Source: Lachnoclostridium sp.
GTDB lineage: Bacteria; Bacteroidota; Bacteroidia; Bacteroidales; Muribaculaceae
Assembly (NCBI GenBank): GCA_023667185.1
Contig: JAMPAP010000003.1
Location: 1 to 64,000, forward strand
Direction: 5' to 3'
DNA length: 64,000 nucleotides
The notes under the pieces were generated by a model. That model made no database searches and had not been told where the DNA came from. It worked only from the letters and a program-made list of their open reading frames with translations. A program made the position numbers and the translations under genes. Positions 8,765 through 17,630 of this stretch are shown here, one piece after another (the stretch's first letter is position 1; every line of letters begins with the position of its first letter).

Positions 8765-9394
8765 ATGAAAACAATTAAAACATTACTATTATCAATTTCA
8801 GTTGCTGCTTTGATATTGACCGGATGTGCGCAGCGGGTCTCACAAGGTAATATACCTACTGATGCAGAAGTGATAGAGATGAGCGAGATTCTGTCAAACA
8901 GCAGTTCGCTTGTCGATTCAATAGTGTCGTTCAAGGGCGTGATAAAGCATATATGCAGTAGTACCTCCAATACTGCTTTTGCATTTGATCCGGATAACGA
9001 CTCGCTCATGGTGAGGTGTATTGCGTCATCGGCCATATATGGTCTGTTCCCTGACGATGTTATGGATAAGAATGTGATTATCAAAGGTATGCTGCGAGAA
9101 GAGAGAATGGATGAAAGTTGGTTAAAAGATATCGAATATCAATATAAGATACATTCGGAAAAATATGGAGTGACTGACCCATCTGACTCGCTCGTACAGC
9201 TGGGAATACGACGTTGCAGGTATGAAAGAAGATATCGCGGTCAGGATAGCATTCAGGATTTTGACGAATACCTTGCTGACTTCCGCCAGCGTATTGAGAA
9301 TGCTAAAGAGGCTACCGGAAAAAATTATCTATCGTTTTACTATCTTGAGGTAATCAGCGTAGATTCACTCGAATCTGACAGCAACGGCCGGTGA
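8765..9394 (+). CDS. Lipoprotein of unknown function
   Basis: The 209-residue protein has a lipoprotein signal peptide with lipobox LTGC (Cys21). The body begins with a segment (about 35-105) that alternates short strands, including VSFKGVIKHIC and VIIKGML, suggesting an OB-fold-like small beta domain. A charged helical region rich in Arg, Tyr and Asp follows. I do not recognise a named family. It has its own strong promoter. Its last 30 bp overlap the 3' end of the convergent permease gene. It is probably surface- or periplasm-facing; no substrate can be inferred. Confidence 0.75.
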   Translation: MKTIKTLLLSISVAALILTGCAQRVSQGNIPTDAEVIEMSEILSNSSSLVDSIVSFKGVIKHICSSTSNTAFAFDPDNDSLMVRCIASSAIYGLFPDDVMDKNVIIKGMLREERMDESWLKDIEYQYKIHSEKYGVTDPSDSLVQLGIRRCRYERRYRGQDSIQDFDEYLADFRQRIENAKEATGKNYLSFYYLEVISVDSLESDSNGR

Positions 9395-10618
9395 AATAGT
9401 AGATACTATGCGGCTGGGGACTATAAGAATCAGTGCCGCAACGGCAATTACAGCAGCATTTATGCCGGCAATCCACCACCAGTTGATTTCCACCGGTACA
9501 CTGTCGAGATAATAGGCCTCGGGGTCAAGCGGTATGAAGTGAAAATGGTTCTGAAGTAGTATGAAGCTGATGCTCAGAATGTTGCCGATGACAAGCCCGG
9601 TGATGACGAGTCGCTCGGCTACGATGATGAATATGCGGCGGATCAAGCCGTTAGTGGCGCCGGTGGCTTTTAGTATACCTATCATATTGACTCGCTCCAG
9701 GACTATGATAAAGAGACTCGATATGAGCGTAAGGCCTGAAACGAGTGTCATAAGCACAAGAATCACTACTACATTGGTATCTATCAGGTCGAGCCAGTTG
9801 AAATACATGGCTGCGCTCTGCCTTACATTACTTATGGTCATGACATCTGATGTAATTCCCTGGTATCGAGCCATATTGAGGGCGTGAGAGAGCGTGGACT
9901 GAGCCTGATCAATATCACGATCAGTATTTAATCCGGTAATTTCAATAGCAGTAACCTGATTACCGGTCAGCCCCTCGACCTTGCGCATCATTTCTATGCC
10001 GGTGAATATTAGAGACTTGTCATAATAGTCAAAATGCGTATCATATACAGCGGCAATATTCAGCCGTCGCTGGCGTATGCCATTGTCTGACACGAAGAAC
10101 GCGCTGACCCTATCTCCCACAGTGATACCGAGACGATCAGCAATACGGCGTGAAATTATGGTGGCATATCCTGTAGAGTCGTTGACAAATGCCTCAGCTG
10201 AGCCTTCCACAATATTTGAAGAGATGAAATCGAGATCAGCTCCCGAGGTAATACCTTTAGCCATAATACCAACAAAGTCATTGTCAGTCTTTAGAATAGC
10301 AGTACCCGTGACTGATGGCGCCACTGATGCTTCAGACGGTAATGCTGATGTTATTGTCAAGGCTAATTGGGGTGAGAAATCTATAGCAGAAACCATTGTC
10401 GACTCACCGACGGAGTATGGTAGAACCGTAAGTTGTGACTGAAATCCTATGACTTTCTTGCGAATCTGATTCTTAAACCCGAGCATCACGCTGACCGATA
10501 TCAGCATCACCATAAGGGCTAAAGCTACTCCCGCAATGGCGATAACGACTCCGGTTGACATACGGTCGTCAGCTGGTCGCAGTCTGATTCTTGAGGCTAT
10601 AAATAGTTCAGTGTTCAC
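9365..10618 (-). CDS. LolC/LolE-like (FtsX/MacB fold) ABC transporter permease
   Basis: The 417-residue protein has one N-terminal helix (about 25-50), a large periplasmic domain (about 50-270) and three C-terminal helices (about 280-410), the layout of lipoprotein-releasing permeases. The N-terminal FIASRIRL segment is typical of LolC/E. With a LolD-type ATPase it would extract lipoproteins from the inner membrane for export to the outer membrane. No ATPase gene is adjacent. The gene is preceded by a small membrane protein gene (32-bp gap) and converges with the lipoprotein gene, overlapping it by 30 bp. Confidence 0.85.
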   Translation of the reverse strand: MNTELFIASRIRLRPADDRMSTGVVIAIAGVALALMVMLISVSVMLGFKNQIRKKVIGFQSQLTVLPYSVGESTMVSAIDFSPQLALTITSALPSEASVAPSVTGTAILKTDNDFVGIMAKGITSGADLDFISSNIVEGSAEAFVNDSTGYATIISRRIADRLGITVGDRVSAFFVSDNGIRQRRLNIAAVYDTHFDYYDKSLIFTGIEMMRKVEGLTGNQVTAIEITGLNTDRDIDQAQSTLSHALNMARYQGITSDVMTISNVRQSAAMYFNWLDLIDTNVVVILVLMTLVSGLTLISSLFIIVLERVNMIGILKATGATNGLIRRIFIIVAERLVITGLVIGNILSISFILLQNHFHFIPLDPEAYYLDSVPVEINWWWIAGINAAVIAVAALILIVPSRIVSTISPAVAVRFE

Positions 10619-10650
10619 CCTGCAAAAGTAGTGAAATTATCCCAAACCAC

Positions 10651-10866
10651 CTAATCTAAATTGCGACGACGCCGGTTTTCTTCGCGGGCTTTTTCACGAT
10701 TTTTCAGATAAACGTGAAGAATGAAGATAATGATCAGCGTCAGGCCGATTACGCCAAAGTAATAGAGATAATTGCCGTTGTAAAATTCCGGCAGTCCGAT
10801 GTAGCTCATCACTCCAAGGTAGGCAAGTAGAACCAAAGGGATGATTGTGGACAAACGTAGTTTCAT
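10651..10866 (-). CDS. Small two-helix membrane protein
   Basis: This 71-residue protein has two hydrophobic segments (about 7-24 and 33-53) joined by a short aromatic loop (PEFYNGNYLYYFG), and a basic tail (KNREKAREENRRRR) that should face the cytoplasm. I recognise no named family, but proteins of this type next to exonuclease and permease genes are common in Bacteroidales. It lies 50 bp after the exonuclease gene and 32 bp before the permease, so the three may be co-transcribed. A function cannot be assigned. Confidence 0.7.
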   Translation of the reverse strand: MKLRLSTIIPLVLLAYLGVMSYIGLPEFYNGNYLYYFGVIGLTLIIIFILHVYLKNREKAREENRRRRNLD

Positions 10867-10916
10867 GGATAGTGAGAGATTGTAAGGTAAGAATGAAAAG
10901 GTAAGATGTTAAAATG

Positions 10917-11564
10917 TCAGGTAGACGTAGGAGTATTTTCGTCAAAATTTATTTTGTAAGTGGATTTTTCGGGAGTGAAGCATCCGGATGTAAGATAATC
11001 ATAAATGCGCAGACATGCCCAGGCATCAATCGAGGCATAGATCTGCTGGCTGTCACTGAGCTCGGGAGCTTCCCAGTTGCTGAGGCGCTTGCTTTTTGAT
11101 ATTCGTTCGTTAAACAATATGCCGTAAATTTTCTGAAGGCTCGAGTCAGCGATATTAAAGGATTTCACAACATTTTGAAGGTCAACAAATCCGGCCGGCT
11201 CAAATGGAGCGATGCGATGCAGTACATGAAAGTCATCCTTGAGCGAAAGTCCTACTTTTACGGGGGTAGGAGATTCGAGAAATTCGATCATCTCGTCAAA
11301 TAGCCCGGTCTTGTTGATACGAAACAGGAATGAGTGTCCTGAAGTGGAAATCTGGATAAGAGAAACCGTGTTAGTGTGTCCTTTGCGAAAGTTAGGTTTT
11401 GTTTCAGTATCGAAGCCTACAGCATTTTGGCTTGACAACCAGTGGATAGCTTTGATGGCTTCCTGAAGGTTATCAAGTACGGTTATATCTCCCGGAAATT
11501 CCACGACCGGAAGTTCCGAGAGTTGCTCCTTCGATATCGAAATACTGAACGAGTTGAGGTCCAT
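10917..11564 (-). CDS. RNase D-like 3'-5' exonuclease (DEDDy)
   Basis: The 215-residue protein is a single DEDD exonuclease domain. Exo I is GFDTETKP (Asp-x-Glu), Exo II lies around SLKDDFHVL with the following DLQNV, and Exo III is YASIDAWACLRIY, with the Tyr of the DEDDy class. It lacks the HRDC domains of full RNase D, so it is closer to the small RNase D/WRN-like exonucleases common in Bacteroidetes. The substrate is probably structured RNA or DNA 3' ends. It has its own promoter and may be followed by two co-transcribed membrane genes. Confidence 0.85.
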   Translation of the reverse strand: MDLNSFSISISKEQLSELPVVEFPGDITVLDNLQEAIKAIHWLSSQNAVGFDTETKPNFRKGHTNTVSLIQISTSGHSFLFRINKTGLFDEMIEFLESPTPVKVGLSLKDDFHVLHRIAPFEPAGFVDLQNVVKSFNIADSSLQKIYGILFNERISKSKRLSNWEAPELSDSQQIYASIDAWACLRIYDYLTSGCFTPEKSTYKINFDENTPTST

Positions 11565-11623
11565 TATATGTTGTTTTATAGGCCTCGTTTTGGTTCGCGG
11601 GGTCTTGTTTATATGCTCTTATG

Positions 11624-11631
11624 CAAAGGTA
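11624..11631 (-). promoter_or_regulatory. -7 box for the RNase D-like gene
   Basis: The minus strand reads TACCTTTG, a perfect TAnnTTTG box about 60 bp before the ATG. The best -33 candidate is a TTG within 11654-11657 at slightly long spacing (22 bp). Confidence 0.5.
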
Positions 11632-11695
11632 TGGATTTTACCTTAAAATTCGACAATAAATCGTGAAAAATCTTCAAATTTAACATTGTTAAACC

Positions 11696-11735
11696 CCAAA
11701 AGTGATGATTACATAAGGGTAATCATCACTTTTGG
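11696..11735 (-). terminator. Terminator downstream of fcl
   Basis: A perfect 17-bp inverted repeat (11696-11712 with 11719-11735) encloses a 6-nt loop, immediately after the fcl stop codon at 11738. The T tract is weak, but the stem is long, and it separates the GDP-fucose operon from the exonuclease promoter. Confidence 0.75.
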
Positions 11736-11737
11736 AT

Positions 11738-12685
11738 TTATCGGCTGGCGCGATTTTCTTCTCCAAGCTGGAGGAAGTCTTCGTAGGCAAGCCGTATACC
11801 ATCGTCAAGCTCGGTAGAGTATGTCCATCCGAGGCGGGCTGCTTTGGATACGTCAAGCAGCTTGCGTGGAGTGCCGTTAGGCTTGGATGTGTCCCAAAGT
11901 ATTTTCCCGGTATAGCCTATGATGTGGGCAACTTTTTCAGTAAGTTCCTTAATGGTGAGTTCTTTACCGGTTCCGGCGTTAACGGTTTCGTTACCTGAAT
12001 AGTTATTCATCAGGAATACACAAAGGTTAGCAAGGTCATCCACGTAAAGAAATTCTCTCAGCGCTGAGCCGTCACCCCAGCAAGTTACCTCTGTCAAGCC
12101 CTGCTCTTTGGCTTCGTGAAAGCGTCGGATAAGTGCAGGTAGGACGTGGGAGTGGGTAGGGTGGTAATTGTCATTAGGACCGTAAAGGTTAGTGGGCATT
12201 ACTGAGATATAGTCAGTGCCGTATTGGCGGTTGAGATATTCGCAATATTTAAGGCCGGAGATTTTAGCCAAAGCATAAGCCTCGTTGGTTTGCTCAAGCG
12301 ATGAGGTGAGCAGGCAGCTCTCGGGCATAGGCTGAGGAGCGAGCCTCGGGTAGATACATGACGAGCCGAGAAATTCGAGTTTCTTGCAGCCATTGCGCCA
12401 GGCTGCGTTAATGACATTCATCTCGAGCATCATGTTGATATACATGAAGTCAGCCGGAGCTGTGGCATTTGCTTCGATACCACCTACCTTGGCGGCAGCA
12501 AGGAATACATATTCAGGCTTTTCCTTTGCAAAGAAAGCGTTAACTGCTTGCTGATCAGTTAGGTCAAGCTCCGTGTGAGTGCGGGTTAAGATGTTATTAT
12601 AGCCTTGGCGGTGAAGTTCTCTTACGATAGCCGACCCCACCATGCCGCGGTGTCCGGCAACATATATTTTTGAATCTTTTTCCAT
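11738..12685 (-). CDS. fcl: GDP-L-fucose synthase
   Basis: This 315-residue extended SDR performs the epimerase-reductase step that turns GDP-4-keto-6-deoxy-mannose into GDP-L-fucose. Seen are the NADP-binding glycine motif GHRGMVGSA (about 10-18), the catalytic SSCIYP, and Y-x3-K in YALAKISG. Length is normal. Its ATG overlaps the stop codon of the upstream fusion gene by one base (TAATG), so translation is probably coupled. Together with gmd it supplies fucose for surface polysaccharides and glycoproteins. Confidence 0.95.
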   Translation of the reverse strand: MEKDSKIYVAGHRGMVGSAIVRELHRQGYNNILTRTHTELDLTDQQAVNAFFAKEKPEYVFLAAAKVGGIEANATAPADFMYINMMLEMNVINAAWRNGCKKLEFLGSSCIYPRLAPQPMPESCLLTSSLEQTNEAYALAKISGLKYCEYLNRQYGTDYISVMPTNLYGPNDNYHPTHSHVLPALIRRFHEAKEQGLTEVTCWGDGSALREFLYVDDLANLCVFLMNNYSGNETVNAGTGKELTIKELTEKVAHIIGYTGKILWDTSKPNGTPRKLLDVSKAARLGWTYSTELDDGIRLAYEDFLQLGEENRASR

Positions 12686-13839
12686 TACATTGAGTCTTTT
12701 CGGCGGATTTTGATACGGATAGCATCATCAGGTATTTCGTCGACTACAAGGGCAAGATGGCCTCCACCGCCTGCTCCGAGCATCTTCCAGGCACGAGCCC
12801 GTGGTTTCCACATATCGATATAATCGCTCACACCGGGCTGCATCATAGCCGGGAACATATCTACCTGAGCGTTAAATGAATCGCGGAATGCATCAGCAAA
12901 GCGATCAAGGTCTTTAGCCATTATAGCATCCCAGCAGCGGTCAGCCGCTGATGTGAGATTATTTACCTTTTCAGGAGTGATGTCCCTTCCTTTCACCACC
13001 GAGCAGTTTTCGCGGCGGGGGAACATTTCCACCAGGCATACATGGTTTTCAAGCCATGATAGGATCTCTTCATCGTGGCATGATTCTATCTTGTCAGGCC
13101 AGTAGTGATTGTTATAATAATGGCGGTTAAGCCCTGACATACAGATGCCTATGGCATCCTGAGCACCTGAAATGTGACCATTGTTCTCGGGATCGTTCTC
13201 GAAGCAGAAGAGCAGTCGGGCGAGCATCTCTTCGTTGTAGTTGGGGAGCTCGTAAGGCCATATTTTTTTTGCAGCGTTGCGGGTGGAGGTTGACATTCCG
13301 CCGCGCTCTATAAAATTGTGGGTGGGCTCTATGGAAGCGGTAATAGCCCATCCGGGGCCGAATTCCGATACGTAGGGCTGGTCAATCCATGTGCCGGCAA
13401 TATCTATGCGGTAGGGTAGGTTACTCCGGGTGTTTTTGCGGAGCGAAGTGGTAGAGCGTGCCTCAAGTCCGGCATCGGGTATGCGCTCAAGTTCGATATA
13501 TTCTATGCCGCGCTCTTTGCAGAGGTTGCGTTTCAGATCGCTGCCGCCATCCGAATTCACCACAAACACGTCAGGCTTCACTATATCGAGCGTGTCAAGG
13601 AAGTCAAGCATTCCGCTGCCGGGGTTGATATAAGCATCAGTGACATAACGGATTGCCTTTACCATATAGAGGCGCTCCTTTTCAGAATAAACTGTCTTTC
13701 GGTTTTTAAGCTGCTGGATAGTGGCATCCGAGCCGATGCCTACATAAAGGTCTCCATATCGTGATGCTTCTTTGAAGAAAGCTACATGGCCGCTATGAAG
13801 CATATCATAACATCCTGATACGAATACTTTTTTATTCAT
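12685..13839 (-). CDS. Cytidylyltransferase - GHMP kinase fusion protein
   Basis: Residues 1-135 form an HxGH nucleotidyltransferase domain ([11 protein letters not shown], His15/His18; [15 protein letters not shown]), like RfaE C-terminal or phosphocholine-type cytidylyltransferases. Residues 143-384 look like a GHMP kinase: an N-terminal strand ([13 protein letters not shown]), SGAQDAIG (224-231) and a C-terminal GAGGGG loop (355-360). The kinase part is about 240 residues, shorter than the 330 or so of heptose or fucose kinases, and the usual GLGSSSA loop is not clear; [11 protein letters not shown] (180-190) is the nearest candidate. It lies between gmd and fcl, 18 bp after gmd. A fused kinase/nucleotidyltransferase could activate a free sugar, as the fucose-salvage enzyme Fkp does with the opposite domain order. 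The substrate is unknown. Confidence 0.75.
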   Translation of the reverse strand: MNKKVFVSGCYDMLHSGHVAFFKEASRYGDLYVGIGSDATIQQLKNRKTVYSEKERLYMVKAIRYVTDAYINPGSGMLDFLDTLDIVKPDVFVVNSDGGSDLKRNLCKERGIEYIELERIPDAGLEARSTTSLRKNTRSNLPYRIDIAGTWIDQPYVSEFGPGWAITASIEPTHNFIERGGMSTSTRNAAKKIWPYELPNYNEEMLARLLFCFENDPENNGHISGAQDAIGICMSGLNRHYYNNHYWPDKIESCHDEEILSWLENHVCLVEMFPRRENCSVVKGRDITPEKVNNLTSAADRCWDAIMAKDLDRFADAFRDSFNAQVDMFPAMMQPGVSDYIDMWKPRARAWKMLGAGGGGHLALVVDEIPDDAIRIKIRRKDSM

Positions 13840-13857
13840 GGTTTTAATGTGATTGAA

Positions 13858-14949
13858 TTATTTTACGATACCTTTTTCGAGATATTCGGCAAGATTGGTG
13901 CGCACCTGTTCGCCGGCGCGTTCCATTGCCACTTTGGCCATATCGGAGTCAACCATAATATTAACGAGTTGCTCAAACGATGTCCGCTGTGCCGGATCCC
14001 AGCCGAGCTGGTTTTTAGCTTTTGTGGGGTCGCCCCATAGATTGACCACATCAGTGGGACGGTAGAAGTCAGGTGATACTTCGATCAGCACTTCACCGGT
14101 CTTAACGTTAATACCTTTCTCATCAGCACCTTCGCCTTCGAAACGAAGCTCGATGCCGGCACGACGGAAAGCATAGAGGCAGAATTCACGCACGGAGTGT
14201 TGCACACCGGTAGCTATGACGTAATCCTCCGGTTTATCCTGCTGGAGTATAAGCCACATACACTCTACATAGTCTTTGGCATACCCCCAGTCGCGAAGCG
14301 ATGAGAGATTACCGAGGTATAGCTTCTTCTGCTTGCCTTGGGCTATTCGGGCAGCCGCAAGGGTGATCTTTCGGGTGACAAATGTCTCGCCACGACGTTC
14401 GCTCTCGTGGTTAAACAATATTCCCGAGCAGGCAAACATATTGTAGGCCTCGCGATATTCTTTTACAATCCAGTATCCATAAAGCTTGGCAACAGCGTAA
14501 GGAGAGTAAGGATGAAATGGCGTTTTCTCATTCTGAGGCACCTCTTCCACCTTGCCATACAGCTCGGAGGTGGAGGCCTGATAGAAGCGGCAAGTGTCAG
14601 CGAGCCCTACTTGACGGATTCCTTCGAGGATGCGCAGTACTCCGGTAGCATCCACGTCGGCTGTAAATTCCGGGGAGTCAAACGATACCTGCACATGGCT
14701 CTGGGCAGCGAGGTTATAGACTTCGTCAGGACTCACCTTGTTGAGTACCTGGATTATGCTCATCGAGTCGCCAAGATCGGCATAATGGAGGTGGAAGTGA
14801 GGTTGTCCTTCAAGATGGGCTATGCGCTCTCTGAAGTCTACCGATGAACGGCGAATTGTACCATGGACATCATAACCTTTCTCAAGCAGGAATTCGGCGA
14901 GAAAACTTCCATCCTGACCGGTAATGCCGGTAATTAAAGCTCTTTTCAT
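13858..14949 (-). CDS. gmd: GDP-mannose 4,6-dehydratase
   Basis: The 363-residue SDR dehydratase converts GDP-D-mannose to GDP-4-keto-6-deoxy-D-mannose. It shows [16 protein letters not shown] (NADP site, residues 4-19), the RRSS substrate loop, the catalytic Thr/Glu region STSELYGK and Y-x3-K in [11 protein letters not shown], plus the NHESERRGE motif typical of Gmd. It is the first gene of a three-gene operon with the cytidylyltransferase-kinase fusion and fcl, and has its own TAnnTTTG promoter. Confidence 0.96.
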   Translation of the reverse strand: MKRALITGITGQDGSFLAEFLLEKGYDVHGTIRRSSVDFRERIAHLEGQPHFHLHYADLGDSMSIIQVLNKVSPDEVYNLAAQSHVQVSFDSPEFTADVDATGVLRILEGIRQVGLADTCRFYQASTSELYGKVEEVPQNEKTPFHPYSPYAVAKLYGYWIVKEYREAYNMFACSGILFNHESERRGETFVTRKITLAAARIAQGKQKKLYLGNLSSLRDWGYAKDYVECMWLILQQDKPEDYVIATGVQHSVREFCLYAFRRAGIELRFEGEGADEKGINVKTGEVLIEVSPDFYRPTDVVNLWGDPTKAKNQLGWDPAQRTSFEQLVNIMVDSDMAKVAMERAGEQVRTNLAEYLEKGIVK

Positions 14950-14985
14950 AAATTAAATATGATATGAATACGTGAAATCGAATCG

Positions 14986-15017
14986 CAAATATAGTAATTC
15001 CATTGCGATTTGTAAAA
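14986..15017 (-). promoter_or_regulatory. Promoter of the gmd operon
   Basis: The minus-strand -7 box TATATTTG (14986-14993) is a perfect consensus match; at 20 bp spacing the -33 region (15014-15017) reads TTTT, three of four matches. It lies between the GH2 stop codon and the gmd ATG. Confidence 0.5.
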
Positions 15018-15028
15018 CATATAACAAT

Positions 15029-17461
15029 TTATTTTTCACGTATAGTGGCGAGTTTTAATTTCTCGGCGGGTAGGGTGGAGGATTCGATGGTGAGGGTGAC
15101 TGGACCTGACTCGCGGCCTGAGCGGAGGATTACCGTAGCCGTACCGTTGTAGAGGGAGCGTGTGTTGCCGGTGGTGAGTTCATCGCTTGAGATATCGCCA
15201 TTGATCACGCCTACGATTTCGGCCGGACCTTCGACCGAAAATTGAAGCTGATCCGTGGCATCATGTACACGACGACCTTTTTTGTCCACAGCTGAAACTC
15301 TGACGTGTTGGAGATCCATGCCGTCAGCTGTCCATTGATGGTTGTCAGGTTCGGCTTTGATACGGGCAGCTTTTCCCGAGGTCTCGATACGGTGGCGGCT
15401 CACAGGTTTATCACTGCCTTTATTATAAGCTACGGCTTCGATCCAGCCTGCGGCATAAGGCACGTCAGTCCATTTTATGCGGTTTCTTTCCTTTGAGTCA
15501 GCTATATTATTTTTCTTGCGTCCGAGGCTTTTGCCGTTGATTATCAGCTCTACTTCATCGGCATTGGTGTAAGTGTAAAGTTCAAGGTTGCTTCCGGGGG
15601 CATAATTCCAGTGCGACGACAGAAGGCTTCCACCCACCACGACGTCGTTCCATAGCATGGAGTTTTCGCCATGAATCACGGCTATTCTTACCATAGGCTC
15701 CGAGGACTTGAAGTAGCTCTTGATAAAGTAGGCATCGGGCTTTGGCTCAAGAGAGATGTCAAACACTCCTTCATTCCAGCCCTTCTTAGGCCATCCTTTT
15801 GACTCTCCGAGGTAGTCAATCAGTCCCCAGTAAGCGAGACCTATCACCTTGTCGATATCCATGTCAAAGAAGTTGGGTCCCATGTTGCTGGTATTAGCTT
15901 CGCTCTGATAGAACATCATCCAGGGGAATCTGCGGCCGTCGCCCGGGAAATACATATATCTATAGTTGTATGCAGCTATATCAGTGGCCATTACCAGGGG
16001 TGCGGGAAGTGAATCAGTAAATTCGTTTCTTCCTCGGGGGTGCATGGCTACCGTCACGGGGCGAGTAGTGTCATACCGGTTGAGGAGCGTCTTTTGCAGA
16101 CGATAAGGTGTGACACCCCAGTCGTTATAGGGAAGGTCAGATATCAGTTGAAGCTCGTTGCCAAGACTCCACATTACTATCGATGGGTGGTTGCGGTCAC
16201 GCCTTACCCATTCAGGCACATCGTCGGGCCAGAGGGCGTTCCAGTCGCGACGGCCTCCGGCATAATTGGTGGTCCACTTGTCGTATAATTCGTCCACGAC
16301 CAGTATTCCGTATTCATCGCAAAGATCGAGCATCGACTCGCTATAAGGATTATGCGAGCTGCGTATATGGTTTATTCCGAACTCTTTAAGAAGCTGAATA
16401 CGCTTTTCGATGGCGCGGGGATATGCTGCTGCGCCGAGAGCTCCCAAGGTATGATGGTTGGCGATACCTTTGAGAAGCACTTTCCGGCCATTGAGCTTGA
16501 GCCCGAAGTCAGGGGAATATTCTATAGTACGAAATCCGAAACGCTCTCTGATGCGATCATATTCCTTGCCGTCATCACCTAACAATGTCAGCTGCAACGT
16601 ATAAAGATTAGGATTCTCGATATCCCATAGAAGGGCAGATTCTACGGTGATGGAGTCAATGCGAAACTCGCGTATCTTTTGCCGGCGATTGTTGCGGATG
16701 CGGTTGACTTTGTCGTAGATGATGTTTCCATCGTTGTCAAGAATCTTTACATCCACATTTATAGAGTCCAGCTTCAGGTAAGTAGCTACCTCACCGTCAA
16801 TTACCACTGTCGATTGCTCGGGTGTGGCAACGGGTGTAGTGATTTTCAGAGGATGTCTTACAAAGTAATGACGGGGATCAGTAACGATCAGATTTACATC
16901 TCTATACAGGCCACCACCGGTGTACCATCGGGAGTTTTCGGGCTTGCCGGTATCAGCCACTACTTCTATTACATTTTTGCCACCGTAATTAAGATCTTTT
17001 GAAATATCGATATCAAAACCGAGATAACCATAATCAGTACCACCGGCATGGCGCCCGTTGATGTATACGTCGCCCACGAGCATGATTCCTTCAAAGTCAA
17101 GAAGCACACGCTTTCCTTGCCAAGCTTCGTCAGCAACAAACGTTTTGCGATACCGGCCACGTCCCATCTCCTTGAAGCCGCGCGAGCTCAACCGACTTTT
17201 TACGTTAGCCATCGGGTTATCCTCGTCAGGGCGCTCATCGGCCGAAGGTTCAACCCATGCCTGTGCGATCTGGAAATCGTGAGGAAGGTTGACGTTAATC
17301 CATTCACCATCAGATGAGTCTCCGTAGCAAAACTGCCAGTCGAAATTCATAGGTACAAATGTCCTGACATCGTTATTATAACGAAATTCAGCATCTGCCG
17401 AGGCTGAAAGAATCCCCGTAATTGACGCTGCTACAAAAATTATCCTCTTAATAAAGTCCAT
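15029..17461 (-). CDS. Glycoside hydrolase family 2 (beta-galactosidase-like), secreted
   Basis: Starting at MDFIKRIIF (810 aa) gives a clean signal peptide ending in SASADA; the longer frame to 17503 does not. Domains: GH2 sugar-binding jelly roll (about 35-190), immunoglobulin-like domain (about 195-310), TIM barrel (about 315-610), then DUF4982-like and Big-type C-terminal domains. The acid/base is Glu436 in WSLGNEL, and Glu521 in YQSEAN is the probable nucleophile. It should remove beta-linked galactose or a related sugar in the periplasm or at the surface. No SusC/SusD or regulator is nearby, so it is an orphan outside a polysaccharide utilization locus. It lies 79 bp before the gmd gene. 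Confidence 0.88.
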   Translation of the reverse strand: MDFIKRIIFVAASITGILSASADAEFRYNNDVRTFVPMNFDWQFCYGDSSDGEWINVNLPHDFQIAQAWVEPSADERPDEDNPMANVKSRLSSRGFKEMGRGRYRKTFVADEAWQGKRVLLDFEGIMLVGDVYINGRHAGGTDYGYLGFDIDISKDLNYGGKNVIEVVADTGKPENSRWYTGGGLYRDVNLIVTDPRHYFVRHPLKITTPVATPEQSTVVIDGEVATYLKLDSINVDVKILDNDGNIIYDKVNRIRNNRRQKIREFRIDSITVESALLWDIENPNLYTLQLTLLGDDGKEYDRIRERFGFRTIEYSPDFGLKLNGRKVLLKGIANHHTLGALGAAAYPRAIEKRIQLLKEFGINHIRSSHNPYSESMLDLCDEYGILVVDELYDKWTTNYAGGRRDWNALWPDDVPEWVRRDRNHPSIVMWSLGNELQLISDLPYNDWGVTPYRLQKTLLNRYDTTRPVTVAMHPRGRNEFTDSLPAPLVMATDIAAYNYRYMYFPGDGRRFPWMMFYQSEANTSNMGPNFFDMDIDKVIGLAYWGLIDYLGESKGWPKKGWNEGVFDISLEPKPDAYFIKSYFKSSEPMVRIAVIHGENSMLWNDVVVGGSLLSSHWNYAPGSNLELYTYTNADEVELIINGKSLGRKKNNIADSKERNRIKWTDVPYAAGWIEAVAYNKGSDKPVSRHRIETSGKAARIKAEPDNHQWTADGMDLQHVRVSAVDKKGRRVHDATDQLQFSVEGPAEIVGVINGDISSDELTTGNTRSLYNGTATVILRSGRESGPVTLTIESSTLPAEKLKLATIREK

Positions 17462-17511
17462 GATATTAGATATATATAATGTGTAACGAAAAAGGCTGTC
17501 CATTTATTATA

Positions 17512-17546
17512 ATAGGTCACAAGCTGATATGCAGCCTGTGACCTAT
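17512..17546 (-). terminator. Hairpin between htrA and the GH2 gene
   Basis: A 15-bp stem with one mismatch (17512-17526 with 17532-17546) around a 5-nt loop lies 80 bp after the htrA stop. It is followed by only a short T-rich stretch on the minus strand. It probably terminates htrA, but could equally be a processing or leader hairpin of the GH2 transcript. Confidence 0.55.
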
Positions 17547-17582
17547 ATCTATCTATTTATATGAAACTTAGTGAAGATCCAG

Positions 17583-17630
17583 AAATAACATAGAAAAGTT
17601 TACCAAGTTATTTTTTAATCGTCATTTAAT
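17583..17630 (+). repeat. Dispersed palindromic repeat, copy B
   Basis: This is 47/48 identical to copy A at 8-55. Its tail overlaps the htrA stop codon: the gene's last codon GAT is followed by TAA, which lies inside the repeat. The copy therefore either supplies the stop codon or was selected to land exactly there. The AAATAAC/GTTATTT arms can form a small hairpin. Confidence 0.7.

Noticed and set aside
10623..10630. TACTTTTG on the minus strand as promoter for the LolC/E-like permease
   Set aside because: It lies 4 bp before the start codon, so transcription would begin inside the coding region; it is probably chance unless the gene starts further downstream.
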